From: Myxococcales bacterium
Lineage (GTDB): Bacteria > Myxococcota_A > Polyangia > GCA-2747355
Direction of reading: 5' to 3'
DNA: 49,372 bases
Assembly: GCA_020431405.1 (NCBI GenBank)
Contig: JAGQIK010000088.1
Span: 1-49,372, forward strand
Numbering within the stretch: position 1 is the first letter of the stretch; every line of letters starts with the position of its first letter. This document shows, one piece after another, positions 21,905 through 31,065 of the stretch. The translations under genes and the position numbers were made by a program. The notes beneath the pieces were generated by a model. It ran no database searches and had not been told where the DNA came from. It was given only the letters and a program-made list of their open reading frames with translations.

Positions 21905-22656
21905 GACTTCCTCCCTTGTACGAGCCCGCGTCGTGCGAGCTCCTCGAGCAGCGGACTTGCCGCGCGCCGAAGCGCCGCCAGGTCATCCGCAAACATCTCC
22001 CGCGTACCCACGAACCCACGTGGACCGATCGGAACCATCAACACCGCGCCATGCTCCAGCGTGATCTGCAACATGGACTGCGCCTGCGCCAGCGATTGCA
22101 CCTCGCCCGCGGCGGATTCCGATGGCGGCGCGCGTCCCTCGTCGCGCATCGCCGTCTCGCTCGCCTCTGGCTCGCTCGCCTCTGGCTCGATTCCCTCTGG
22201 CTCGATTCCCTCTGGCGCGATCGCCGGCAGCGCCGCCACCGCCTCGCCCCAAAAGCTCTCGCGTCGCCGCGCGCGCGCCGCAGCGCTCGCGCCGCCCTCC
22301 GCCTCCGCATCCGCCGCTCGCGCCGCGGGCGTCGCTGCCGGCAGCACGTCCGGCAAACGCGCCAACTGCGCGAGCACCCCATCGGGCTGTCCCGACAGCC
22401 GCTGCTGCACCTGCGAGAGCTTGATCCCATCGGCTTGCAGCCGCTTGATCGCCACGAGCTGCAGCAGGTGGCGCCGCCCGTAGTAGGCGGTGCGTCCGCG
22501 CATCTCGGCTGGCGCATCGAGCAACCCGAGCGTCGTGTAGTAGCGGATGGTGCGCTTGTCCGGCACCGCCGTGACCCGGCCACTGGCCGGCGCCGGCGCG
22601 TCCTCGAGCACGGCAGCCACTACTTCAGTCAGCTCGTCGATGGTCCAACGTTCCAC
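21901..22656 (-). CDS. MerR-family transcriptional regulator
   Basis: The 251-aa protein has an N-terminal winged helix (WTIDELTEVV, KRTIRYYTTLGLLDAP, RTAYYGRRHLLQLVAIKRLQADGIKLSQVQQRL), residues about 4-90. It then has an Ala-rich stretch, an EPEG/EPEA pentapeptide repeat (encoded at 22162-22221), and a C-terminal domain with SMLQITLEHGAVLMVPIGPRGFV, likely a ligand- or partner-binding part. No metal-binding Cys pattern is present. I use GTG 22656, since WTIDEL starts the wing. An ATG at 22680 would add eight residues but lies inside the palindrome. It is the first gene of an operon with the VIT/vWA gene and probably autoregulates through the palindrome at 22666-22682. Confidence 0.85.
   Translation of the reverse strand: MERWTIDELTEVVAAVLEDAPAPASGRVTAVPDKRTIRYYTTLGLLDAPAEMRGRTAYYGRRHLLQLVAIKRLQADGIKLSQVQQRLSGQPDGVLAQLARLPDVLPAATPAARAADAEAEGGASAAARARRRESFWGEAVAALPAIAPEGIEPEGIEPEASEPEASETAMRDEGRAPPSESAAGEVQSLAQAQSMLQITLEHGAVLMVPIGPRGFVGTREMFADDLAALRRAASPLLEELARRGLVQGRKS
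22162..22221 (-). repeat. 15-bp tandem repeat (4 copies) in the MerR gene
   Basis: Four consecutive 15-bp units, CGCCTCTGGCTCGCT-like on the plus strand, encode the EPEG/EPEA pentapeptides in the linker. Units differ by one to three bases. The length keeps the frame, so copy number could vary between strains. Confidence 0.85.
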
Positions 22657-22662
22657 GTGATA

Positions 22663-22693
22663 AGGATATGACAGTGTCATATAACAGTGACAA
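22663..22693 (-). promoter_or_regulatory. Candidate MerR-type promoter with 19-nt spacer
   Basis: On the minus strand, TTGTCA (22693-22688) and TATCCT (22668-22663) are separated by 19 nt (22687-22669). MerR-regulated promoters typically have a 19-20 nt spacer that contains the operator, instead of 17 nt. The palindrome 22666-22682 lies largely in this spacer and runs into the -10. The -10 ends 6 nt before GTG 22656, so the transcript would be leaderless. The hexamers are read by eye. Confidence 0.5.
22666..22682. promoter_or_regulatory. Perfect palindrome ATATGACA-G-TGTCATAT, candidate MerR operator
   Basis: Arms of 8 bp are exact inverted complements around a single central base. The next copy of TGTCA/TGACA arms (TGTCA at 22676-22680, TGACA at 22689-22693) gives an overlapping second inverted repeat. 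Position upstream of the regulator's own start supports autoregulation. Confidence 0.6.
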
Positions 22694-22737
22694 GATAGAA
22701 TTTCATAAACGCATGTATTCACAGCGAACAAAACTGT

Positions 22738-22750
22738 TACACTGCGCGTC
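22738..22750 (+). promoter_or_regulatory. Candidate -10 element for the 22751 gene, leaderless
   Basis: TACACT (22738-22743) ends 7 nt before GTG 22751, where transcription would begin. No good -35 hexamer is seen at 16-18 nt upstream, so this is weak. The surrounding 22660-22745 is notably AT-rich for this window. Confidence 0.3.
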
Positions 22751-23158
22751 GTGAGGGTCTTCGTGTACGGGACGCTGATGGCGGGCGAGCACTACCACCA
22801 CCTGATGGACGGCGCGCCCTTCCTCGGCGAGGCCACCACCACCACGGCCACCGTGCGGCTGGTCGATCTCGGCTGGTACCCGGCGCTAACGCGCCCTGGA
22901 AGCACCGCCGTGCGCGGCGAGCTCTACGAGGTCAGCCCAGAGCTGCTCGACCGGCTTGATGCGCTCGAGGAGCACCCCGACGTCTACCTGCGCGGGCCGA
23001 TCACCCTCGCCGACGGACGGCGCGCCACGACCTACTGGCTCGACGGCGCCGAGGGTGTGACCATCGACTGCGGTCACTGGCCGACCTACCGCTCCCAGCT
23101 CGCGACGAGACGACATGCGGAAGGCTCCGTCTGGCCTCGGAAGACAAATGGACGCTGA
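22751..23158 (+). CDS. Gamma-glutamylcyclotransferase-like (AIG2/GGCT) protein
   Basis: The 135-aa protein has the family's opening VFVYGTLMAGEHYHHLM, the strand RGELYEVSPELLDRLDALEEHP and the catalytic Glu (Glu73/Glu74 in ALEEHPDVYLR). GGCT-fold proteins release 5-oxoproline from gamma-glutamyl compounds; many bacterial members have unknown substrates. It starts at GTG 22751 and ends inside the cydA start, overlapping by 11 nt, so it is translated ahead of the cytochrome bd genes. Its C-terminus after about residue 110 (RSQLATRRHAEGSVWPRKTNGR) is not conserved-looking. Confidence 0.8.
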   Translation: MRVFVYGTLMAGEHYHHLMDGAPFLGEATTTTATVRLVDLGWYPALTRPGSTAVRGELYEVSPELLDRLDALEEHPDVYLRGPITLADGRRATTYWLDGAEGVTIDCGHWPTYRSQLATRRHAEGSVWPRKTNGR

Positions 23159-24518
23159 ATTCGTACACCGCTTTCAGTTCGCCTTCACCGTCGTCTACCA
23201 CTACCTCTTCCCGCAGCTGACGATGGGCCTGGCGCTGATCATCGTCGCGCTCAAGGCCATCGCGATACGGCGCGACAACCAGCTCGCCGCCGACGCGGTG
23301 CGCTTCCTAGCCAAGATCCTCGCGGTGGCCTTCGCCTTCGGCGTCGTCACCGGCATCCCGCTCGAGTTTCAGTTCGGCACCAACTGGGCGCGCTTCTCCG
23401 AGCTGACCGGCTCGGTGGTGGGCGAGACGCTGGCGATGGAGGGCATGTTCGCCTTCTTCCTCGAGTCGGCGTTTCTCTACTTCGTCATCGCCGGCGAGAA
23501 GCGCCTCGGGCCGCGCGGCCACCTGATCGCCTGCGCCCTGCTGTTCGCCGGCACCTGGCTGTCGGGGTTTTTCATCGTGGCGACCAACGCCTGGATGCAG
23601 CACCCGGTGGCCTACAGCATGCAAAACGGCCGCTACGTGTTGACGTCGCTGGGCGGGATGCTGACCAACCCGTGGCTGGTCTGGCAGTACCTGCACACCA
23701 TGACCGGCGCGGTGGTCACCGGCGCGTTTGTCGTCGCCGGGCTCGGCGCTTACTACCTGCTACGCGGCCATCACGAGGCGCACGCCAAGCTGATGGTCAA
23801 GACCGGCGTCCTGTTCGGCCTCGCCGCCAGCCTGGCGATGGCGTTTCCCACCGGCGACATGCACTCCAAGATGGTCGCGCGCTACCAGCCGGTGACCTTC
23901 GCCGCGATGGAGGGCCACTTTCACACCGAGCGCGGCGTGGCGATGACGCTCATCGGTCAGCCCAACATGAAGAAGCTGACCCTCGACAACCCGATCAAGC
24001 TGCCCCACGTGCTGTCGGTCCTGACGCACGCGCGCTGGAACTCCGAGATCAAGGGGCTCGTCGAGTTCAAGCGCGACCGCTGGCCGGACAACATCCCGCT
24101 GCTCTACTACGCCTATCACCTGATGGTCGGGCTGGGCACGATCTTCATCGGGCTGATGGCGCTGTGCGCCTGGTCGCTGCGCAAAGGCAAGCTCTTCGCG
24201 CGCCGCTGGCTGCTGTGGCCGCTGATGCTGGCGATGCCGTTTCCATTCATGGCCAACACCTTCGGCTGGATGACGGCCGAGCTCGGCCGCCAGCCGTGGC
24301 TCGTCTACGGCCTGCTGCGCACGGCGGATGGCACCTCGGCCAACGTCTCGGCGGGCAACGCGCTGTTCACGCTGCTCGGCTTCATGGGGCTCTACGCGCT
24401 GCTGTCGCTGCTCTGCTTCTTCATCATGCTGCGCATCATCGGCCGCGGGCCGACGGTCGCCGCCGCTGCCGCGCACGACGCGCCGGCACCCGGCGCGTCC
24501 CACCAGGAGGCGCGCTGA
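23148..24518 (+). CDS. cydA: Cytochrome bd ubiquinol oxidase subunit I
   Basis: The 456-aa polytopic membrane subunit binds hemes b558, b595 and d and oxidises quinol while reducing O2 to water. Visible ligands and motifs are His18 in VVYHYLFPQLTMG (heme b595 side), NAWMQHPVAYSM (b558 His), TGDMHSKMVARYQPVTFAAMEGHF, and the GRQPW motif near residue 380. The Q-loop is the short type, as in CydA/CioA proteins lacking the long E. coli insertion. I use ATG 23148, so that MDAEFVHRFQFAF is the N-terminus; the frame is open upstream to 23115. It overlaps the GGCT-like gene and is followed by cydB with a 1-nt overlap (TGATG). Confidence 0.95.
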   Translation: MDAEFVHRFQFAFTVVYHYLFPQLTMGLALIIVALKAIAIRRDNQLAADAVRFLAKILAVAFAFGVVTGIPLEFQFGTNWARFSELTGSVVGETLAMEGMFAFFLESAFLYFVIAGEKRLGPRGHLIACALLFAGTWLSGFFIVATNAWMQHPVAYSMQNGRYVLTSLGGMLTNPWLVWQYLHTMTGAVVTGAFVVAGLGAYYLLRGHHEAHAKLMVKTGVLFGLAASLAMAFPTGDMHSKMVARYQPVTFAAMEGHFHTERGVAMTLIGQPNMKKLTLDNPIKLPHVLSVLTHARWNSEIKGLVEFKRDRWPDNIPLLYYAYHLMVGLGTIFIGLMALCAWSLRKGKLFARRWLLWPLMLAMPFPFMANTFGWMTAELGRQPWLVYGLLRTADGTSANVSAGNALFTLLGFMGLYALLSLLCFFIMLRIIGRGPTVAAAAAHDAPAPGASHQEAR

Positions 24519-25558
24519 TGGCGACCTTCTGGTTCGTGCTCGTCGGCCTCCTGCTCACCGTTTACGTGGTGCTCGACGGCTTCGACCTCGGCGTCGGCAC
24601 GCTGCACCTGCTCGTCGCCAAGAGCGAGCGCGAGCGCGCCACCTGCATCCGCTCGATCGGACCGGTGTGGGACGGCAACGAGGTGTGGCTGATCGCGGGC
24701 GGCGGCACGCTGTTCTTCGCCTTTCCCGTGCTCTACGCGCGCGCCTTCAGCGGCTTCTACCTGCCGCTGATCATGGTGCTGTGGCTGCTGACAGGGCGCG
24801 CGCTGGCGATCGAGCTTCGCCACCAGGTCGACAGCCCGCTGTGGCGCCAGGCCTGGGACGTCGCCTTCGCCGGCTGCAGCGCCGCGCTGGCGTTCTTCTT
24901 CGGCGTGGCCCTCGGCAACATCGTGCGCGGCGTGCCGCTCGGCAAGGACGGCACGTTCTTCGAGCCGCTCTTCACCGACTTTCAGCTCGGCGACAGGACC
25001 GGCATCCTCGACTGGTACACGATCCTCGTCGGCCTCGCCGCCGTCACCGCCCTCGCCCACCACGGCGCGCTGTGGCTGGCCTTCAAGGTCGACGGCGAGG
25101 TGCAGACGCGCGCGCGCGCGCTGGCGCGCAAGCTGTGGTTCGCCACGGTGGGGACCACGCTGGCGATGACGGCGGCGACGATGATCGCGCAGCCGCGGCT
25201 CGCCGAGAATTTGCAGGCGCACTTCGCTGGCGCGCTGCTGCCGCTAACCTGCGTCGGCGGCCTCGGCGCGAGCTTCTTCTTCGCGCGCAAGCAGCGCTAC
25301 CGCGCGGCGTTCTTCGCGTCGGCAGCCTACCTCGCCGCGCTGATGGGCAGCGCCGCCTTCGCCGTCTATCCCTACGTGCTGCCCGCACGCGACGCACGCT
25401 TCGGCCTGCACATCGACGCCGCGGCGTCGCCAAGCGCCACCCTCGCCGGCGCGCTGTGGTGGTGGATCCCAGCGCTGCTTTTGACCATCGGCTACTTCGT
25501 CTTCGTCTACACGCGCCTGCCCGCCGTGTTCTCGGTGGATGACGAGGCCGACCACTAA
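24518..25558 (+). CDS. cydB: Cytochrome bd ubiquinol oxidase subunit II
   Basis: The 346-aa subunit has about eight transmembrane helices and the usual opening MATFWFVLVGLLLTVYVVLDGFDLGVG, followed by GPVWDGNEVWLIAGGGTLFFAFP and FSGFYLPLIMVLWLLTGRALAIELRHQ. It packs against CydA, and both are needed for the enzyme. The start is ATG 24518, which shares its A with the cydA stop, preceded by AGGAGG at 24505-24510; the longer upstream open frame is a shadow. The product has no separate heme ligands of its own. No cydX- or cydH-like small protein is seen between cydB and the next gene, whose ATG lies 15 nt downstream. Confidence 0.95.
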   Translation: MATFWFVLVGLLLTVYVVLDGFDLGVGTLHLLVAKSERERATCIRSIGPVWDGNEVWLIAGGGTLFFAFPVLYARAFSGFYLPLIMVLWLLTGRALAIELRHQVDSPLWRQAWDVAFAGCSAALAFFFGVALGNIVRGVPLGKDGTFFEPLFTDFQLGDRTGILDWYTILVGLAAVTALAHHGALWLAFKVDGEVQTRARALARKLWFATVGTTLAMTAATMIAQPRLAENLQAHFAGALLPLTCVGGLGASFFFARKQRYRAAFFASAAYLAALMGSAAFAVYPYVLPARDARFGLHIDAAASPSATLAGALWWWIPALLLTIGYFVFVYTRLPAVFSVDDEADH

Positions 25559-25573
25559 CAAGAGAGGCTCGCG

Positions 25574-26050
25574 ATGCACTCGAAAACGACAACACTGACC
25601 CTGCTGATCGCCTTCTGCGCGAGCGCGGGCGCCGCGCACGCGTCGCAGCCCGACACGGCGTCGATGAAGCGCGTCTTCGCCAAGATCGAAAAGGCGCTGC
25701 GCGGCAAGAACGAGAAGCTCTTCAAGAAGCAGTGGCACGAGAAGGGCTACGCCAAGAACCTCGTCGGCGGCAGCGGCCTGCCGGGGCGCGCCGTGTTCAG
25801 GCAGGGCTCGCGCAAGGGCTGGTACCTCAAACCCGACATTGCCAAGATGCGCGGCGTGCCCGGCCGGCGCGGCGGCCCCTGGATCATCCCCTGCGAGATC
25901 TACTCCTGGAAGAAGCAGCGCGCCGTCGACAAGGTCTGGGCGCTCGTGGCCTACCAGCGCAAGCTCAAGCGCTGGATCATCGTCGGCGCCGGCGAGAAGC
26001 TGGCGCAGGTCGAGGCGCTCGGCACGCGCTACGTCAAAGGCAAGCTCTAG
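25574..26050 (+). CDS. Exported hypothetical protein, 158 aa
   Basis: The N-terminus MHSKTTTLTLLIAFCASAGAAHA is a Sec signal peptide, with probable cleavage after AHA. The mature protein is basic, with KRVFAKIEKALRGKNEKLFKKQWH at the start and then WYLKPDIAKMRGVPG and WIIPCEIYSWKKQ. The C-terminal half has beta-strands (VWALVAYQRKLKRWIIVGAGEKL). I recognise no family. A SnoaL/NTF2-like fold, as in other small periplasmic proteins, is possible. It follows cydB by 15 nt, with an AGAGG before the ATG, and may be in the cyd operon. Confidence 0.7.
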   Translation: MHSKTTTLTLLIAFCASAGAAHASQPDTASMKRVFAKIEKALRGKNEKLFKKQWHEKGYAKNLVGGSGLPGRAVFRQGSRKGWYLKPDIAKMRGVPGRRGGPWIIPCEIYSWKKQRAVDKVWALVAYQRKLKRWIIVGAGEKLAQVEALGTRYVKGKL

Positions 26051-26151
26051 CGCGCGCGCGAGCGAACGAACGCACGCACGCGCGCCAAAAAGCACGCAAC
26101 CTCTCGGGCGCCAGCTCGATACCCGCGGGTGCATAACCCGGAGCAGCAGCT

Positions 26152-27342
26152 ATGGCGCCCATCGGTCCGGTCAACCGCCGCCGCGTGCTCGCGTCCGATG
26201 ACGCCGCGCGAGCACGGCAAAGCCTCATCGAGACCCTCGCGAAGCAGATCGCCCGCGCGGACACGCGCGGCCACGCTGGGGTGGCGCTCACCCTGCGGCT
26301 GCAGGATGGACAGCTCTCACCTCGCTACGCCGTGCTGGGACCGGCATCGCGGCTCGCCGGCCGCGCGCCCGTGACGGCCCACGACGTGGCGGCGCGCTGG
26401 CTGCGCCCGATGGTCGAGCAGATCTCGCTGTCACGCCACGGCACCTACCACCTCGACTTCGTCCGCGACAAACGTGGCGCGCTGCAGCTGGCGCGCGTCG
26501 GGGCGCTCGCCCCCGCCGAGCGCGAAGCGAAGGCGACCAAGACGCCCCGCACAGAGGACGCACCGTTCCCCGCGCCCACCGACCACGAGGCGTACCTCCG
26601 CGGCGTTCACGAGACGCGCGCGCTGGTCTTTCGCGCGTTCGCCAAAGCGATCCAGCCGCTCGATCCGCGCAGGCCGAGCAACATCATCTGGGCGGTGGCG
26701 CCAACCGCGCTGTTCGCCGCGCTGAAAGTGCGTCAAGTGGCGCAGACGGTGCGAGCGGCCAACGTCGACCGCCTGCTTCTGCGCGGCGCGGGACGAGCGG
26801 CCAAGGCCGCCCGGCCGCCCACGCAGCCGCCGACGACGGCCCGCCTGTTCGGCCGCAAGGTGGCTTCGACGAGACCGCACGCTGCGCCCGGGTCCGGTCG
26901 GACGGACTGGCACGGCAACTACTGGTACTCGACTGCAGGGTCGGCGAAGGATCAGAAGCTCGCGCGCTATCACGAGCAGGTGCACTCGGTCCTCTCGCCG
27001 AGGCTGCGGCTCGGGCGCGACGTGCGCGCTCGCATCAAGGAGCTGGGCTTCCAGCGCTCGACGGCGCTGAGGTACATCGAGGAGGCGCTCGCCGAGGCGG
27101 TCGCGCAGCTGCGCGTCAATGGCCTGCGCGGACTGCCGCGCGCCCTCCGACACCCGATGCAGCCCTACTATCGGATCAAGGTCGGGAGGTTGCTGGGCGA
27201 GGTGGCTCTCGGCGCGTTGACCCTCGCGGGCGTGACCTACGCCGTCAAGATCGTCTGCGACGACGCAGGCCGCTACTTTCTCGACCTCTCCCGCCTCCAC
27301 GCCCGCGTTAGGATGCAGGCGCGCACGACACCCGAGAGATGA
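26152..27342 (+). CDS. Zincin (HExxH) toxin-like protein, candidate effector
   Basis: The 396-aa protein has no signal peptide. Residues 1-125 are a variable N-terminal part and 126-250 a basic linker rich in Pro, Thr and Ala. Residues 250-345 look like the C-terminal zincin domain of polymorphic toxins: WHGNYWYSTAGSAKDQKL, the zinc motif HEQVH (274-278), SPRLRLGRDVRARIKELGF and RYIEEALAEAVAQL, whose Glu310/311/315 could be the third ligand. A hydrophobic segment (about 347-367, GRLLGEVALGALTLAGVTYAV) then follows, as in those toxins. It would cleave a protein or peptide target. No PAAR, VgrG, RHS or secretion motif is visible, so the delivery route is open. The next gene overlaps by 4 nt (ATGA), as for an immunity gene. 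Confidence 0.72.
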   Translation: MAPIGPVNRRRVLASDDAARARQSLIETLAKQIARADTRGHAGVALTLRLQDGQLSPRYAVLGPASRLAGRAPVTAHDVAARWLRPMVEQISLSRHGTYHLDFVRDKRGALQLARVGALAPAEREAKATKTPRTEDAPFPAPTDHEAYLRGVHETRALVFRAFAKAIQPLDPRRPSNIIWAVAPTALFAALKVRQVAQTVRAANVDRLLLRGAGRAAKAARPPTQPPTTARLFGRKVASTRPHAAPGSGRTDWHGNYWYSTAGSAKDQKLARYHEQVHSVLSPRLRLGRDVRARIKELGFQRSTALRYIEEALAEAVAQLRVNGLRGLPRALRHPMQPYYRIKVGRLLGEVALGALTLAGVTYAVKIVCDDAGRYFLDLSRLHARVRMQARTTPER

Positions 27343-27782
27343 GCATGGACGCCAACGACGCGCGCAAACGCAATCACGACATCGATCGCGGCGAGGCGAT
27401 CGCCATCGCGCGCGAGCTCTGTCACGAAGAAGCTTGGCCCTGGCACGAGCCCGCCAGTGCGCGGCGCTGGCCGCTCATCGGAGATTGGCGGGTCGCGTCG
27501 AGTGGCGACGAGCAAGGCCGCAGGAGCTGGGTCATCGTCTCGCGCGCGACCGGCGACGTGCTGGAGACTGGCGCCTTCTGCATCGGCCGCGACGAGGCGC
27601 TGCGCATCGGCAAAGTGGCGATGGTCGATCGGCCCGACGACAACCTCGAGGTCAAGCCGAGCAAGCTCTTTACGGAGCGCGCGAGCTGGACGGTGTCGTG
27701 GCTGGGAGGGATTCCCGGCTGGCGCGTGGTCATCGACGCGACCAGCGGCGAAGTGCTTCACGTCTGGCACGGACTACGGTAG
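27339..27782 (+). CDS. PepSY-like protein, candidate immunity to the zincin
   Basis: The 147-aa protein has two repeats of the pattern W-x-V...(D/R)AT(S)G(D/E)VL: RRSWVIVSRATGDVLETG (62-79) and GWRVVIDATSGEVLHVWHG (127-145). An N-terminal helix (DRGEAIAIARELCH) precedes them. This is the shape of PepSY domains, which occur in protease propeptides as inhibitors. It has no signal peptide and is probably cytoplasmic, as immunity proteins that protect the producer are. It overlaps the zincin gene by 4 nt (ATG at 27339, TGA at 27340-27342). That it blocks the upstream protease is my inference; an NTF2-like or unrelated small fold cannot be excluded. Its stop codon TAG is formed within a hexanucleotide repeat. 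Confidence 0.68.
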   Translation: MSMDANDARKRNHDIDRGEAIAIARELCHEEAWPWHEPASARRWPLIGDWRVASSGDEQGRRSWVIVSRATGDVLETGAFCIGRDEALRIGKVAMVDRPDDNLEVKPSKLFTERASWTVSWLGGIPGWRVVIDATSGEVLHVWHGLR

Positions 27783-27825
27783 CGGCAGCGGCTGCGGCAG
27801 CGGCAGCGGCAGCGGTAGCGGCAGC
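27778..27825. repeat. Hexanucleotide repeat GGCAGC, 8 imperfect units
   Basis: Eight 6-bp units (GGTAGC, GGCAGC, GGCTGC, GGCAGC x3, GGTAGC, GGCAGC) run from 27778 to 27825. The stop codon TAG of the candidate immunity gene lies in the first unit. Confidence 0.9.
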
Positions 27826-27844
27826 TGCGACCGCAGCGCTACCG
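27813..27844. terminator. Hairpin between convergent genes, possible bidirectional terminator
   Basis: The arms GGTAG/CTACC and CTGCG/CGCAG pair around a two-base loop, with an asymmetric internal loop. The hairpin lies between the immunity-like gene and the convergent 27839-28870 gene and covers the latter's stop codon. No U-tract follows, so intrinsic termination is uncertain. Confidence 0.35.
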
Positions 27845-28870
27845 ATAGACGCCGCGCGCGCCGCTGACGCTCGCCGCCGCCAAGCGCGCCAACAGCTCGG
27901 CGCCGGCGCGCATCGCCTCCACATCGTCGACGACGCGCGGCCACGCGAGCTGCAGGCGCGTGCGATCGAGGCGCAGCTCGCAGCGGTCGCCGAGCGCGGC
28001 GAGAAGCTGCGGGTAGCGCTCGAGCGCAAGCTCTGGCGCGGGCGTGGTGATGCGCCCCGCGACGATGGCGGCACGCAGATAGAGCGGCTCGCCGAGCCAG
28101 CTCGTGCGGCCGATGGTGCTCAGCCAGGGCTCGACCTTCGGCCGCGTGCGGCGTCCGAGGTCCACGCTCAGCTCGCGCGACGCGCCGAGCCCGGGCAAGC
28201 CCTTGCACGAGATGCGCACGCGCGGACCGAAGCCGCTCACCAGCTCGTCGTGATATTCGCCGCCCAGCGCGCGCAGCGCGGCGAGGCCCATCAGGCGCTC
28301 GCCGTCGCCCATCGCGGCGGCGGCGTCTAGGCAGCGCGAGAGCGCCTCGGCGTTGTCGAGGTAGCCGGCGACGCCGATCTGCACGCCTTGGCGGTCGCCC
28401 TCGATGCGCAGCGCGCGCGGCCACAGATCACGCAGCGCACCGAACACCGGCGAGAGCAGGCGCAGCGTGTCGTCGACGGCGCTGATCTCGGCGCAGAAGG
28501 GGCGCTCGCCGTCGTCGACATCACCGTCGGGACTGCCCGCGACGAGCGCGCCCGGCGCTGCCGAGGTGAACAGCGTCTCCGGCAAGGACGCGTCGGGGTG
28601 CGCCGCGGCGACGACAAAACGCGGCCCCACCGGGTAGGGGTAGAGCGCGCGCACGCAGGTCTGCCAGCGCGCCGTGCGGTGGCTGCTGTTGGGGCGCAGC
28701 GACAGCTCGACCTGCACGCCGCGATGCGCCAGCGTGCGCGTGGGGAAATCGCGCGGCCCGTCGCTCTTGACCAGGTAGCCGCCGGCCTGCTGCCAGACGC
28801 TCTGCGCGCGTTTTCGCGCGGAGTCGCTCTCGAGCGGAGAGCGCGCGATGCGGCGGCGTGACGTGAGCAT
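27839..28870 (-). CDS. Hypothetical protein, 343 aa
   Basis: No family is recognised. The start is the ATG at 28870, with GGAGGG about six nt upstream, giving [60 protein letters not shown] and so on. There is no signal peptide or TM segment. The body alternates beta and alpha elements, with [41 protein letters not shown] in the middle and [34 protein letters not shown] near the end. Frames extending further upstream (to 30736) are antisense to acetyl-CoA synthetase and are rejected. It is divergent from acs, with a 117-nt gap. Confidence 0.72.
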   Translation of the reverse strand: MLTSRRRIARSPLESDSARKRAQSVWQQAGGYLVKSDGPRDFPTRTLAHRGVQVELSLRPNSSHRTARWQTCVRALYPYPVGPRFVVAAAHPDASLPETLFTSAAPGALVAGSPDGDVDDGERPFCAEISAVDDTLRLLSPVFGALRDLWPRALRIEGDRQGVQIGVAGYLDNAEALSRCLDAAAAMGDGERLMGLAALRALGGEYHDELVSGFGPRVRISCKGLPGLGASRELSVDLGRRTRPKVEPWLSTIGRTSWLGEPLYLRAAIVAGRITTPAPELALERYPQLLAALGDRCELRLDRTRLQLAWPRVVDDVEAMRAGAELLARLAAASVSGARGVYR

Positions 28871-28987
28871 CGAGACCCTCCGATGATAGCAGCCGCGGGC
28901 GCGGTGGAGGCTTGTCGGCCGTCGCGGCCCCGTGCAACCATGCGCGCTCGCTCGCGACCCAGATATATAGAGAAGGAAGGTTGGTCC

Positions 28988-30934
<1,947 letters not shown>

Positions 30935-30940
30935 TAGCTA

Positions 30941-30968
30941 GGCCACGGGCCACCGGCCACGGGCCACA
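30941..30968. repeat. Two tandem copies of a 14-bp GGCCACGGGCCAC element
   Basis: The units GGCCACGGGCCACC (30941-30954) and GGCCACGGGCCACA (30955-30968) differ at the last base and are followed by GCCC. The stretch lies in the gap between acs and the next gene. Such GGCC-rich elements are common as dispersed repeats in GC-rich genomes; whether this one recurs elsewhere cannot be seen here. Confidence 0.7.
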
Positions 30969-31065
30969 GCCCACCCTACCCCGCACACGGTTGTTTGCAC
31001 TTCGCCCGCCCCGACGCGATCTCGCGCGCTTGGCGGCGGGCACGCGCATTGCTTCGCCACAAAGC

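Noticed and set aside
22676-22693. TGTCA-N8-TGACA as a GlnR-like box
   Set aside because: The GlnR/TnrA consensus has N7 spacing; here it is N8, and the MerR operator explains the site better.
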